From NCBI RefSeq assembly GCF_007004645.1, contig NZ_ML660019.1:201294-265293 (forward strand): DNA of 64,000 bases, in the 5' to 3' direction. Below are positions 44,020 to 56,854 of the stretch, piece by piece. Origin of the DNA: Aliiroseovarius halocynthiae (GTDB taxonomy: Bacteria; Pseudomonadota; Alphaproteobacteria; Rhodobacterales; Rhodobacteraceae). The position numbers and the translations under genes are program-made. How positions within the stretch are numbered: the stretch's first letter is position 1; every line of letters starts with the position of its first letter. The notes beneath the pieces are model-generated. The model ran no database searches. It was not told the DNA's origin and saw only the letters and a list, made by a program, of their open reading frames with translations.

Positions 44020-45735
44020 ATGGCGCTGACCCGCCGATCAGTCCAACGCATGAGCGGGTCGATCTGGCCCGGCTTTGTGGACGCTATGACCGCGCTTTTG
44101 CTGGTGTTGATGTTCGTTCTGACGATCTTCATGATCGTACAGTTCATTCTGCGTGAAACGATTTCAGGGCAGGCGGACGAGCTGGACGCGCTGTCCGCTC
44201 AGGTATCTGAATTGGCCGATGCGCTGGGACTTGAGCGTAACCGAACAGAAGCGCTGGAAGGCGAAGTCGGTACATTGAGCGCCACGTTAAGCGAAGCGCG
44301 CTCGATTTCAGACGCGCAGGCGGCGCTGATCACTCAGCTGACGACTCAGACCGAAGCGCAGGCCGCTCAGATCACGAGCTTTGAGGCGCAGGTGGCAACG
44401 CTGCTATCCGAGCGCGACAAAGCGTTGGCGGAAGGCGTAGCGCTGAGCGCGACGGTCGAAGACCTTGAAAACGCGCAGGCGAAGTTGATCAGTGATCAAG
44501 AGGCGCTGAACCTTGCTTTGGCGAAAGCGCGTGATGAGATTGACGAGGGCACAGAAGCTGCACGGCTTGCCGCTGCCAAGCGCGAGGCGCTGGAGGCGTT
44601 GGTCGCTGATCTTGAGGTGAAAGTGGCCGAGGGTCAGACCGCACTCAGCAACGAAGAGGCCGATAGGCTGGCGGAGGCTGCCGCCGCAGAAGCGCTCCGC
44701 GAGCGGTTGAAAAACGCCGATAACGAATTGACCGCCATGACGCTTGCGCTGGAAGAAGAACGCAAGCAGGCCGAAGACACCCTGACGCTGTTGGCGGCTG
44801 CAAAGGCCGCAGGTGCGGATTTGGATCAGCGTCTTGCGACGGCTCTATTGCAACTGGAAGAGCAGACGGCCGGCGGCACGGATGCGAGCGATTTGCGTGA
44901 TCGGTTGGAGGCCGAACTGTCTGCGCGGCTTGATGCGGAACGAGTTGCCGATGAGACACTCACACAATCCGAAGAGCGGGCGCGCCTGTTGGCGGCAGCC
45001 AATCTGGCCCTGGCAGAGGAAGAAGCGCAGAGCGCAGAAAGCCAGCGCCAGATCGCGCTGTTGAATGAACAGGTTTCCAGCTTGCGTGCCCAACTGGGCA
45101 GCTTACAGTCTATTCTGGATGCAGGATCCGCGCGTGATCAGGCCGCGCAAGTTCAGATCCAAAAGCTTGGATCCGAGCTTAACGCAGCCCTTGCCCGTGT
45201 CGCGGCCGAAGAACGTCGCCGCGCCGAGTTGGAAGAGGCCGAGCGTAAGCGGCTTCAAGCCGAGGCGAAAGAACTGTCGGCCTATCGGTCGGAATTCTTT
45301 GGCAAGCTGCGTGACGTTTTGGGTAACCGAGAAGGCGTGCAGATCGTCGGTGACCGCTTCGTGTTCTCGTCTGAGGTGCTCTTCGCCAGCGCCCGTGCCG
45401 AGCTTCAGCCAGAAGGGCAGGCGCAGGTTGCCCGCGTTGCATCCTTGCTGTCAGAGATCGCGGGTGAAATCCCGGACGAGGTCGACTGGGTGATCCGTGT
45501 CGACGGGCATACGGACAATGTACCCCTGTCTGGCCGCGGCGCATTCCGCAATAACTGGGAACTCAGCCAAGCACGTGCCTTGTCGGTGGTGGAATTCATG
45601 ATCGATGCCTTGGGCTTCCCGCCCGAGCGGTTGGCTGCGACCGGATTCGGTGAATATCGCCCAGTGAACCCGGAAGACTCTCCAGATGCGCGCGCTGAAA
45701 ACCGTCGGATCGAGCTGAAGCTGACCGAGCGTTAA
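44020..45735 (+). CDS. MotB-like/OmpA-domain partner with long predicted periplasmic coiled coil
   Basis: A 571-aa protein with one membrane helix (about 18-42) holding D21 in WPGFVDAMTALLLVLMF, the position of the proton-carrying Asp in MotB. A very long Ala/Glu/Leu coiled coil follows (about 46-425), then a C-terminal OmpA-like peptidoglycan-binding domain (about 433-571, DGHTDNVPLSGRGAFRNNWELS and ENRRIELKLTER). Flagellar MotB proteins are near 300 aa and lack this ~380-residue coil. Its stop overlaps that of the M23 gene in a shared TTAA. Confidence 0.84.
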   Translation: MALTRRSVQRMSGSIWPGFVDAMTALLLVLMFVLTIFMIVQFILRETISGQADELDALSAQVSELADALGLERNRTEALEGEVGTLSATLSEARSISDAQAALITQLTTQTEAQAAQITSFEAQVATLLSERDKALAEGVALSATVEDLENAQAKLISDQEALNLALAKARDEIDEGTEAARLAAAKREALEALVADLEVKVAEGQTALSNEEADRLAEAAAAEALRERLKNADNELTAMTLALEEERKQAEDTLTLLAAAKAAGADLDQRLATALLQLEEQTAGGTDASDLRDRLEAELSARLDAERVADETLTQSEERARLLAAANLALAEEEAQSAESQRQIALLNEQVSSLRAQLGSLQSILDAGSARDQAAQVQIQKLGSELNAALARVAAEERRRAELEEAERKRLQAEAKELSAYRSEFFGKLRDVLGNREGVQIVGDRFVFSSEVLFASARAELQPEGQAQVARVASLLSEIAGEIPDEVDWVIRVDGHTDNVPLSGRGAFRNNWELSQARALSVVEFMIDALGFPPERLAATGFGEYRPVNPEDSPDARAENRRIELKLTER

Positions 45736-46703
45736 GGTGTTTTAAGGGTGGTGGTGGCCGAAATGCGGTCGACCTCGACTTTGCCGCGAAACAATGCCGC
45801 CTCGCCGCGATAGTCACCGACAACTGTGTTTTCGGCGTGCAACTTACGTCCTGCTGCCTGCATGGCGCGTGCTTGCGTCGCGTCCAAGATCTCTTCGTGC
45901 TTGAAGAATGCGCCCTGTGGGCCAGTTATGGTCAGACGAAGCGTATCGTCCTGTTGTGCCCCGAAGAGCTGGGCCCAAAGCACAAGCGCGCCAGCCTGCG
46001 TTGACAGAGTTTCATTATGCGCTTGCCCCCATTTCACAGCGGCGTATTCGGGAAGTGCGCTGCTAAACCCAGCGCTGACGAACCCGCTGGCGCGATAAGG
46101 GATCGAGGTATCCCATAGAGTGGTCTGTTCAGTGTCGCCACAATAGGTCAGAGAGGTCGCGTTGAACGGATCGACCGTGCGCCCGTCTTTGCGCAGCGAC
46201 AGATGTAGATGCGGAAACTCCGTCCGGCCGGACATGCCGATTTCCCCCAGAACGGTCTGAAGGCCGACGCGCTGGCCAACTTCGACCGCGATGCTGCGCA
46301 TTCGCAGATGGCAATACTGGCTTTCCCAGCCGCCGCCGTGATCAATCAAAACCCCGTTGCCGCAATCCTGTCCCTCGGGATGTTGGAACGCAGATTCAAA
46401 GAACTGATCCTGCATTCCGTCACGCAGGCGTCGCACGATACCGGGGGCGGCCGGGGTGACGTTCACACCCATCGCAGCCGCTGCGTCCGAAATCAGCGCG
46501 ATATCTGTCCCCGTGTGCCCGTCATAGGACAGCGCACCGCAGGTAAAATCGGCGACACCTTTGCTGGGGTCGACGTCGACATAATTCTGGATGAAACAGT
46601 CTTGTCCCAGGGTGCAATCCACTGGAAAGCGAAGCAAAGGATCACGCGCCGCAACCGGAGTTGCGGCGCAGGTCATAAATGCTACGGCCCATAGGGCACG
46701 CAT
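45732..46703 (-). CDS. Secreted M23 family metallopeptidase
   Basis: A 323-aa protein with a signal peptide (about 1-19) and a LytM/M23 domain. Zinc ligands are visible in HTGTDIAL and HLHLS, with QYCHLRMRS for the catalytic His. M23 enzymes cut peptidoglycan cross-links. The C-terminal ~130 residues are an accessory domain. Its start shares its A with the clpA stop (TGATG), and its stop overlaps that of the OmpA-like motor gene. Several cysteines suggest disulphides. Confidence 0.88.
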   Translation of the reverse strand: MRALWAVAFMTCAATPVAARDPLLRFPVDCTLGQDCFIQNYVDVDPSKGVADFTCGALSYDGHTGTDIALISDAAAAMGVNVTPAAPGIVRRLRDGMQDQFFESAFQHPEGQDCGNGVLIDHGGGWESQYCHLRMRSIAVEVGQRVGLQTVLGEIGMSGRTEFPHLHLSLRKDGRTVDPFNATSLTYCGDTEQTTLWDTSIPYRASGFVSAGFSSALPEYAAVKWGQAHNETLSTQAGALVLWAQLFGAQQDDTLRLTITGPQGAFFKHEEILDATQARAMQAAGRKLHAENTVVGDYRGEAALFRGKVEVDRISATTTLKTP

Positions 46704-49030
46704 CAGTCGGCGGGCAGAAGCGGGGGCTTCTTGCGGCGGCCAAGGCGTGGGGCTTTGGGCTCTTCGTATCGAATGTCCAGCTTGCCCGCCTTGACGCCGA
46801 CCTGTACCAGTCCACCCTTCGCCAGCTTGCCAAACAGCAGCTCTTCGGCGAGGGGTTTCTTGATGTGTTCTTGGATGACGCGACCCAAGGGGCGTGCGCC
46901 CATGCGGTCATCATAGCCTTTGTCGGCGATCCACTCGGCTGCCGCGCGGGTCAGTTCGATATGCACGCCGCGATCCATCAACTGGGCCTCAAGCTGCAAT
47001 ACAAATTTCTCGACCACTTGCAGGATCACTTCTTTGCCCAGCGGGGCAAAGCTGATCACGGCATCCAGACGGTTGCGGAACTCCGGCGTGAAGGTACGCT
47101 CGATCGCGGCAGTGTCTTCGCCCTCGCGGCGATCACGCCCAAAGCCGATCGCGGCCTTGGCTTGTTCGGATGCGCCGGCGTTCGAGGTCATGATCAGCAC
47201 CACGTTGCGGAAGCTGACAGTGCGCCCGTTATGGTCGGTCAACTCGCCATTATCCATGACCTGAAGCAGGATGTTATAGACATCCGGGTGCGCCTTCTCG
47301 ATCTCGTCAAGCAGCAGTACGCAATGCGGATGTTGATCGACGCCATCGGTCAGAAGGCCGCCCTGATCAAATCCCACATAGCCTGGAGGCGCGCCGATCA
47401 GACGACTGACCGCGTGTTTCTCCATGTATTCCGACATGTCAAAGCGCAGAAGCTCGACACCCAGATTGTCGGCCAATTGCTTGGCGACCTCGGTCTTACC
47501 AACACCAGTAGGGCCAGCGAACAGATAGTTTCCGATGGGCTTTTCAGGCTCACGCAGACCAGCGCGGGCCAACTTGATCGCCGAGGACAGAGCGTCGATT
47601 GCAGTGTCTTGACCGAACACAACACGTTTCAGCGACTTCTCAAGATCGCGCAGGGTTTCGGCATCGTCCTTCGATACGCTTTTCGGTGGGATCCGCGCGA
47701 TCTTGGCCACAACCGCTTCGATCTCCTTTGTTCCAAGGGTCTTGCGCCGTTTCGAGGCGACCAGCAAATGCTGGGCTGCACCCGCTTCGTCGATCACGTC
47801 GATGGCTTTGTCGGGCAACTTGCGATCATTGACATAGCGATCCGACAGCTCCACCGCTGACTTGATCGCATCTGCGGTGTATTTCACGCCGTGATGCTCT
47901 TCAAAATAGGGTTTCAGACCCTGAAGAATCTTGACCGCATCATCAACCGTCGGCTCGTTCACGTCGATCTTCTGGAAACGACGCGACAGGGCACGGTCTT
48001 TTTCGAAATGCTGGCGGAATTCCTTATAGGTGGTCGAGCCCATGCAGCGCAGCTTGCCGCCCTGAAGCGCAGGCTTCAGCAGGTTCGAAGCATCCATCGC
48101 CCCGCCAGAGGTCGCACCAGCACCGATCACCGTATGGATTTCGTCGATGAACAATACCGCGTCAGGATGTTCTTCAAGCTCTTTCATCACGGCCTTAAGG
48201 CGTTCTTCAAAATCACCGCGATACCGCGTGCCCGCAAGAAGTGCGCCCATATCGAGCGAATAAATAGTGGTTTCCGACAAGATCTCGGGTGTTTCGCCTC
48301 CAACGATCTTGGTTGCCAGACCTTCCGCAATGGCGGTCTTGCCCACGCCGGGATCACCCACCAGCAGCGGGTTGTTTTTGCGACGGCGGCAGAGCACCTG
48401 AATGGCGCGCTCGACCTCATGTTCGCGGCCGATGAGCGGATCAATGTCGCCGTCCTGCGCCTTCGCATTCAGATCAACACAGTATTTGCCAAGTGCGCTG
48501 TCGTTTTCTTCGGCCGGTTGCGCATCCTGCACATCCTCGTCATCGAAATCCGGCGAACCAGAAACCGAGCGTGCTTCGCCAAATCCAGCCTCTTTCGCGA
48601 CACCATGGGCGATATAGTTCACCGCGTCATACCGCGTCATGTCTTGTTCTTGCAGGAAGAAAGCTGCGTTCGATTCGCGCTCAGCGAAAATCGCGACCAG
48701 TACATTGGCCCCGGTTACTTCGGTCCGCCCTGAACTTTGGACGTGGATCGCCGCACGCTGGATCACGCGCTGGAACGCTGCCGTCGGCACAGCTTCGTTG
48801 CCTTCGATGTCGGTGATCAGTGTCGTCAGTTCTTCGTCAATGAATTCGACCAACACCTTGCGCAACACGTCCAGCTCGACCGAGCACGCCTGCATCACCC
48901 GCGCGGCGTCCGGTTCGTCAAGAAGCGCCAGCAGCAGATGCTCTAGCGTGGCAAGCTCGTGCTTGCGGTCGTTTGCCAAAGCCAATGCCTGATGGATGGC
49001 CTCTTCGAGGGGTTTTGAAAAAGATGGCAT
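46703..49030 (-). CDS. clpA: ATP-dependent Clp protease ATP-binding subunit ClpA
   Basis: ClpA unfolds substrates for ClpP. The 775-aa protein has the N-terminal Clp-N repeats (about 1-150), a first AAA module with Walker A GDPGVGKT (near 225) and a second with GPTGVGKT (near 503), plus the sensor/Clp-C tail. ATG 49030 has GAGGAG 8 bases upstream; a GTG at 49039 is an alternative. clpS, often next to clpA, is not in the window. It is followed by the M23 gene with overlapping codons. Confidence 0.96.
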   Translation of the reverse strand: MPSFSKPLEEAIHQALALANDRKHELATLEHLLLALLDEPDAARVMQACSVELDVLRKVLVEFIDEELTTLITDIEGNEAVPTAAFQRVIQRAAIHVQSSGRTEVTGANVLVAIFAERESNAAFFLQEQDMTRYDAVNYIAHGVAKEAGFGEARSVSGSPDFDDEDVQDAQPAEENDSALGKYCVDLNAKAQDGDIDPLIGREHEVERAIQVLCRRRKNNPLLVGDPGVGKTAIAEGLATKIVGGETPEILSETTIYSLDMGALLAGTRYRGDFEERLKAVMKELEEHPDAVLFIDEIHTVIGAGATSGGAMDASNLLKPALQGGKLRCMGSTTYKEFRQHFEKDRALSRRFQKIDVNEPTVDDAVKILQGLKPYFEEHHGVKYTADAIKSAVELSDRYVNDRKLPDKAIDVIDEAGAAQHLLVASKRRKTLGTKEIEAVVAKIARIPPKSVSKDDAETLRDLEKSLKRVVFGQDTAIDALSSAIKLARAGLREPEKPIGNYLFAGPTGVGKTEVAKQLADNLGVELLRFDMSEYMEKHAVSRLIGAPPGYVGFDQGGLLTDGVDQHPHCVLLLDEIEKAHPDVYNILLQVMDNGELTDHNGRTVSFRNVVLIMTSNAGASEQAKAAIGFGRDRREGEDTAAIERTFTPEFRNRLDAVISFAPLGKEVILQVVEKFVLQLEAQLMDRGVHIELTRAAAEWIADKGYDDRMGARPLGRVIQEHIKKPLAEELLFGKLAKGGLVQVGVKAGKLDIRYEEPKAPRLGRRKKPPLLPAD

Positions 49031-49187
49031 GTTGCACACTCCTCGTAAGTTCAGCGGTGGTCATCGGTGGCGATGCCCCTGCTTTTACCGTTGCCTCATA
49101 GTATTAAGGTTCGGTTGTCCTTGCGTCGCTATCAAGACCCTTTTGGTCAATTTCTGCTCGCACAAGCGTGATTTTGCGGGATTTGAC

Positions 49188-49952
49188 CTAAAAATCATCT
49201 TTCCGGGCGCGGATCTCAGCAAAGACCTCGGCGTCGGATGCGGTCTCTTTATGTAGGGCGGCTTTAACGGACGACAAGTGCGCGCGCAGAAAAGGGTTGG
49301 TCGCCAGCTCGTCCGAGAGCAACGAGGGGACCGTTGGTTCCCTCCGTGCGCGGGCCGCTTCCACCTGTTCGCGGCGTGCGCGCAGGGCTTCGTTTTCCGA
49401 CTCGATGGTCAGCGCGAACGAGATATTGCCGGCCGTATATTCGTGACCAGAGCAGATCTTTGTATCTGCCGGCAATTTCATAAGGCGTTGCAGGCTGTCC
49501 CACATTTGATCGGGCCGCCCTTCAAACAGGCGCCCACATCCCATTGCCATCAGGCTGTCACCGGTAAAGGCAACAGTGGCGTCGGCAACATAGAATGCGA
49601 TATGGCCAACTGTATGGCCGGGAACGTCCAGAACCTCGACGCGGTGACCGGCAAAGTCAAAATCCGTTCCGGGCATCAGGGCTTGATCCAATGGCGGAAG
49701 GCGGTGTTTGTCCGCGTCCGCCCCCAAAACGCGTGCGCCGGTGGCGGCAACCAGATCGGCAACCCCGTCAATGTGATCCCAATGGTGGTGGGTCAGCCAG
49801 ATCTCGGACAGATTCCAGCCGCGTTTGTCCAACTCTGCCTGAATGGCCCCCGGTTCTGGCGCATCAATCAATGCCGTCTTCCCCGACTTGGCGTCATGCA
49901 GTAAAAATGCATAATTATCCGAAAGGCAGGGAATAGTGACGAGTTCAGGCAT
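49188..49952 (-). CDS. gloB: Hydroxyacylglutathione hydrolase (glyoxalase II)
   Basis: GloB splits S-lactoylglutathione to lactate and glutathione. The 254-aa protein has the metallo-beta-lactamase metal motif THHHWDH (54-60), VPGHTVGHIAF, and FTGDSLMAMGCGRLFEG with the bridging Asp. ATG 49952 begins MPELVTIPCLSDNYAFLL as in the family. It is on the same strand as clpA, 157 bases upstream. The divergent DUF938 gene starts 80 bases away. Confidence 0.95.
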   Translation of the reverse strand: MPELVTIPCLSDNYAFLLHDAKSGKTALIDAPEPGAIQAELDKRGWNLSEIWLTHHHWDHIDGVADLVAATGARVLGADADKHRLPPLDQALMPGTDFDFAGHRVEVLDVPGHTVGHIAFYVADATVAFTGDSLMAMGCGRLFEGRPDQMWDSLQRLMKLPADTKICSGHEYTAGNISFALTIESENEALRARREQVEAARARREPTVPSLLSDELATNPFLRAHLSSVKAALHKETASDAEVFAEIRARKDDF

Positions 49953-50032
49953 ATTGGACCTCCATGTTGGTCTAACAGTCTTGCCCAAACTATCCAGAGC
50001 CTCAATACTGGTAATGCGCCCGAGGGATAAAA

Positions 50033-50677
50033 ATGGCGGGAGAAAAACCATATTCGATCGCGCATGAGCGTGGAGACGGACGCATGTCTGCGCCCTCGGC
50101 TGCGCGTAATATGCCGCCCATTTTAGAAGCGATGACGCCGTTCGTTCCTGCACAGGGCGTTGCGCTTGAGCTTGCCTCGGGCACGGGTGAGCATATCGTC
50201 GAATACGCCAACAGCTTTCCCAACGTGATCTGGCAACCCACCGACATTGATCCTGATCGCCTGAACAGCATCGACGCGTGGCGCGCAGATAAGGGGATCC
50301 AGAATATGCGGATGGCGCAGTATCTGGACGCCAGCGCGCCGTCTTGGCGCACCGGGCCGATGGCGATGATCATGACGGTGAACTTGATGCATTTGATTGA
50401 TGCACAAACGGCGCAGGCCGTGATTGCTGGTGTGGCGCGTAATCTATCCCCCGGCGCGCATTGGTTTCTCTATGGCCCGTTTCGCACCGGCGGTGCTTTT
50501 CGCAGCGCAGGGGATGAGAGTTTTCACGCCTCACTGACGGCCCACGATCCTCAGATTGGATATAAGGACCTCGAGAAGGTCGAGGCTTGGTGCGCAGAGG
50601 CGGGACTGCGACGTGCCGAGTTGATCGAGATGCCAGCAAATAATCTGGCGCTGGTCTTGCGTCGCGCCAAAGCCTGA
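50033..50677 (+). CDS. DUF938 family protein, methyltransferase-like
   Basis: A 214-aa cytoplasmic protein of the DUF938 family, with LELASGTGEHIVEYANSFP as SAM-binding motif I, WQPTDIDPD as motif II and MTVNLMHLIDAQTAQAV. The family is predicted methyltransferase of unknown substrate. GAGGGA lies six bases before the ATG. It is divergent from gloB and followed by a second methyltransferase-like gene. Confidence 0.88.
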   Translation: MAGEKPYSIAHERGDGRMSAPSAARNMPPILEAMTPFVPAQGVALELASGTGEHIVEYANSFPNVIWQPTDIDPDRLNSIDAWRADKGIQNMRMAQYLDASAPSWRTGPMAMIMTVNLMHLIDAQTAQAVIAGVARNLSPGAHWFLYGPFRTGGAFRSAGDESFHASLTAHDPQIGYKDLEKVEAWCAEAGLRRAELIEMPANNLALVLRRAKA

Positions 50678-50745
50678 AGATCAGGCATTCCATTTTCAAA
50701 GTGATCGGGTAGTCTCGGCCGTGAACAGCCCAAGGGTGTCGTGTC

Positions 50746-51540
50746 ATGCATCTTGATGTACAGGATCTGAGGAATTTTTATTACCGCAGCATGTTGGGGC
50801 GCGCGGCGCAAAAGGCGATCCGGGACAAAGTGGTGCAGTTGTGGCCGCAGGCGCAAAGCAAGGGACAGACGGTCGCCGGTTTTGGATTCGCCGTGCCCTT
50901 GCTGCGTCCATACTTGCCCACCGCCCGCCGTGTGGTTGGTCTGATGCCTGCGCCGCAGGGTGTTATGCCGTGGCCTGCCGGCCTGCCGAATGTCTCGGTT
51001 TTGGTGGAAGACACGTTGTGGCCCTTGGATACCGGTGTGGTCGATCGCTTGGTCGTGATGCACGGGCTTGAGACATCCGAGACCCCCAGCCAATTGTTGG
51101 ACGAGTGTTACCGCGTGCTTGGCCCCGGAGGACGCGCCCTGTTTATCGCGCCGAACCGCGCTGGGCTGTGGGCGCGATCTGATGCCACGCCGTTTGGGTA
51201 TGGGCGACCCTATTCACTGGGGCAGCTTGAAGGACAGCTGCGTGAGCATGGGTTTAAAGTCGAACGCCATCTGTCATCCTTGTATCAACCCCCTTCGGCA
51301 AAACGGTTCTGGCTGAAGACCGGTACGTTTTGGGAACGGGCAGGGCTTCAATTGCCGGTGATCCTAGCCGGGGGCGTCTTGATGGTTGAGGTCACCAAAC
51401 AAGTGCCCGCACCGAAACGGCCAGGTCTAGCGCAAGCCGTGCGCCGACCCTTGAAGGTGTTGGAAGGACTTGGCGTGCCCGAACCCAGTGCCTCGCGGCA
51501 GGGGAAGGCCATGACCATGGACAGAATCAGCAAGCTTTGA
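50746..51540 (+). CDS. SAM-dependent methyltransferase-like protein
   Basis: A 264-aa protein with a degenerate motif I ([18 protein letters not shown]) but a clear post-motif region, [24 protein letters not shown], typical of class I methyltransferases. The loss of the usual GxGxG makes SAM binding uncertain. Proteins of this type are often next to gloB in Roseobacter genomes (from memory). Substrate unknown. GGGTGTCGTGTC before the ATG gives only a weak ribosome site. Confidence 0.75.
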   Translation: MHLDVQDLRNFYYRSMLGRAAQKAIRDKVVQLWPQAQSKGQTVAGFGFAVPLLRPYLPTARRVVGLMPAPQGVMPWPAGLPNVSVLVEDTLWPLDTGVVDRLVVMHGLETSETPSQLLDECYRVLGPGGRALFIAPNRAGLWARSDATPFGYGRPYSLGQLEGQLREHGFKVERHLSSLYQPPSAKRFWLKTGTFWERAGLQLPVILAGGVLMVEVTKQVPAPKRPGLAQAVRRPLKVLEGLGVPEPSASRQGKAMTMDRISKL

Positions 51541-51880
51541 TGCGCGCCCGCGTTGGGGGAAATTGATGGCGACGTCTGGAAAACAGGACCAAATGTGAAA
51601 TTGGTATGCGATGGTATTCCGTTTGTGTTGCCCTCAGTTTCGCCCGTGAACCGTCAATTTGTCCCTAGGGTTAAGGGGTATGGGCGGATTGGTGGCGAAA
51701 TCTAACGAAACCTACGCCCAGAATGTTGGCGATAAACCCGCTCAAGCCTGTTGCGAGGTGGGGTATTCCCTGCTACATGCGACGACGATTTAGATAGTAC
51801 GCGCGAAAGTGCGGCTTCTGTTGGCCGCCCCGGTTTGTTCGGCAGACCACAATGGGGCTTAACATATCGGAAGGGTGGAC
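51541..51880. other. 340-bp gap upstream of the ATP synthase operon
   Basis: No open frame with coding character was seen. A weak promoter-like pair (TTGCGA at 51751-51756, TACATG 17 bases further) is too poor to call. The region must hold the atp promoter and leader. No clear hairpin terminator for the preceding methyltransferase gene was found. Confidence 0.3.
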
Positions 51881-52440
51881 GTGTCCGAACCAGTCTCGAT
51901 CTCAACTGGCATTGCCCAACGTTATGCCACGGCTATTTTCGAATTGGCCAAAGAGGGTAAGAAACTGAAAGCAGTCGAGGCGGACGTTGTCGCCCTTGAC
52001 GCTGCTCTCGCCGATAGCTCTGATCTTGTCGACCTGATCAATTCGCCGGTTTACAGCCGCGATGAACAGGCTGGCGTGATTGCAGCTGTCGCCAAAAAAA
52101 TGAAACTTTCGCCAATGGTCGCAAACGCGCTGGGTCTGATGGCCCAGAAACGTCGTTTGTTTGTGCTGCCTCAGCTTCTGGACGCCATGCGCGCCCTGAT
52201 CGCCGAGGACAAAGGTGAGATCACCGCAGAGGTGACCGCAGCCAAAGCAATGACCAAGGCACAGCAAGACAAACTTGCCAAGGCTCTGAAAGCCTCAACC
52301 GGCAAGGATGTGAACATCAACCTGGCAGTCGATGAGGAACTCATCGGTGGCCTGGTCGTGAAAGTGGGCTCGCAAATGATCGACACGTCGGTCAAGGCCA
52401 AGCTCGATGCACTTCAGAATTCCATGAAAGAGGTCGGATA

Positions 52441-52441
<1 letters not shown>
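51881..52441 (+). CDS. atpH: ATP synthase F1 subunit delta
   Basis: The delta subunit joins F1 to the peripheral stalk. The 186-aa protein begins [23 protein letters not shown] and ends with [22 protein letters not shown], the OSCP/delta pattern. GTG 51881 has GGAAGGG five bases upstream; GTG 51875 overlaps that site and is less likely. Its stop overlaps the atpA start (TAATG). It is the first gene of atpHAGDC; the Fo genes are elsewhere, as usual for alphaproteobacteria. Confidence 0.96.
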
Positions 52442-53979
<1,538 letters not shown>

Positions 53980-53993
53980 GGGGGCTCAGACAG

Positions 53994-54872
53994 ATGCCCA
54001 ACCTTAAGGACCTCAAAAATCGGATCGAAAGCGTCAAGTCGACGCGGAAGATCACGAAGGCCATGCAGATGGTGGCCGCCGCAAAACTGCGGCGGGCACA
54101 GGAAGCGGCCGAAGCAGGTCGTCCCTACGCAGAACGGTTTAACGCCGTTCTGGGTGGGTTGGCAGCTTCGTCGGGGGGCGACAGCGCTCCGAAACTGCTT
54201 TCGGGTACGGGTTCGGATCAAGTCCACATGCTTGTGGTCATGACTGCCGAACGCGGCCTTTGCGGTGGCTTCAACTCGTCGATCGCCAAGATGGCGCGTG
54301 CAAAAGCGGAAGAGCTGATCGCTTCGGGCAAAACGGTCAAAATGCTGACCGTTGGCAAGAAGGGTCGTGAGCAACTGAAGCGCGACTTCGAAGATACCAT
54401 GGTTGACCATGTGGATCTGTCGAGTGTGCGCAACGTTGGTTACGACAACGCACAAGGCATCGCCAACGACCTTATCCATCGTTTCAACGAGGGTGAGTTC
54501 GACGTCGCGACGATCTTCTATAACAAGTTCGAAAGCGTGATCAGCCAGATCCCGACTGCCCAGCAGGTCATCCCGGCCAGCTTTGACGCCCCTGAAGAAG
54601 GTGCTGAAGAAGCCTCGACCGTCTATGACTATGAGCCGTCGGAAGAAGGCATTCTTGCAACGCTACTGCCTTCGGGCGTGGCCACGCAGGTCTTCACCGC
54701 GCTGTTGGAAAACGGTGCCTCGGAGCAGGGTGCGCGGATGTCTGCAATGGACAACGCAACCCGCAACGCAGGCGACATGATCGACAAGCTGACCATTCAG
54801 TACAACCGTTCGCGTCAGGCCGTGATCACCAACGAACTTATCGAAATCATTTCGGGCGCCGAGGCGCTCTAA
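53994..54872 (+). CDS. atpG: ATP synthase F1 subunit gamma
   Basis: Gamma is the rotating central shaft. The 292-aa protein has the N-terminal helix [36 protein letters not shown] and the C-terminal helix [38 protein letters not shown], both typical. It lies 14 bases after atpA. Confidence 0.98.
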   Translation: MPNLKDLKNRIESVKSTRKITKAMQMVAAAKLRRAQEAAEAGRPYAERFNAVLGGLAASSGGDSAPKLLSGTGSDQVHMLVVMTAERGLCGGFNSSIAKMARAKAEELIASGKTVKMLTVGKKGREQLKRDFEDTMVDHVDLSSVRNVGYDNAQGIANDLIHRFNEGEFDVATIFYNKFESVISQIPTAQQVIPASFDAPEEGAEEASTVYDYEPSEEGILATLLPSGVATQVFTALLENGASEQGARMSAMDNATRNAGDMIDKLTIQYNRSRQAVITNELIEIISGAEAL

Positions 54873-56315
<1,443 letters not shown>

Positions 56316-56341
56316 GCTGAACCGCTGAAGGAGGGCCTCTG

Positions 56342-56752
56342 ATGGCTGATACGATGCAATTCGACCTGGTGTCGCCCGAACGAAGCCTTGCTTCGCTTCA
56401 GGCGACTGCGGTCCAGCTGCCGGGTGCCGACGGTGACCTGACGGCGATGCCGAACCACGCACCGACGATCACGACGCTGCGTCCCGGTATCGTTCGCGTC
56501 GAGTCCCCCGAAGGCAATGCCGAGTTTGTTGTCACGGGCGGTTTCGCCGAAGTGACAGCGGCTGGCACCTCGGTTCTGGCTGAACGTGCCCTGCCTGTTT
56601 CGGAAGTGACGCAGGACATTCTTGACGGGTTCGTGTCTGATGCGGCTGCCGCATCAAGCAACGCAACCGCTGAGAACTTGGACGAACTGGCCAAACGCAC
56701 GGTAGATATCGCTGCAATGGCAAGTGACCTGGGTCTGTCCGTGAAAGGCTAA
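56342..56752 (+). CDS. atpC: ATP synthase F1 subunit epsilon
   Basis: Epsilon couples the central stalk to the c-ring. The 136-aa protein starts [16 protein letters not shown] and has the beta-sandwich pattern [27 protein letters not shown], followed by a shortened C-terminal helical part ([14 protein letters not shown]). It ends the operon, just before a strong terminator. Confidence 0.96.
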   Translation: MADTMQFDLVSPERSLASLQATAVQLPGADGDLTAMPNHAPTITTLRPGIVRVESPEGNAEFVVTGGFAEVTAAGTSVLAERALPVSEVTQDILDGFVSDAAAASSNATAENLDELAKRTVDIAAMASDLGLSVKG

Positions 56753-56774
56753 GCCCACGGAACATGATTTTGAG

Positions 56775-56802
56775 AAGCCCCGCCATCTGGTGGGGCTTTT
56801 TG
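56775..56802 (+). terminator. Intrinsic terminator of the atp operon
   Basis: AAGCCCCGCC (56775-56784) pairs with GGTGGGGCTT (56789-56798), with one G-U pair and an ATCT loop, followed by five T residues. It starts 23 bases after atpC. Confidence 0.9.
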
Positions 56803-56854
56803 CATTTGCGCTTTCCCGCACATCACGTCACTGATGTGAGCAAAGGAGCGCGAT

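Noticed and set aside
44020..45735. Reading the OmpA-domain gene as the missing flagellar motB
   Set aside because: Its partner is TolQ-like rather than this window's MotA. The long coiled coil and separate location argue for another system.
42821..45735. Calling the motor pair a complete Zorya defence system
   Set aside because: Only ZorA/ZorB-like general features are present; no helicase or nuclease partner and no defence-island genes were seen nearby.
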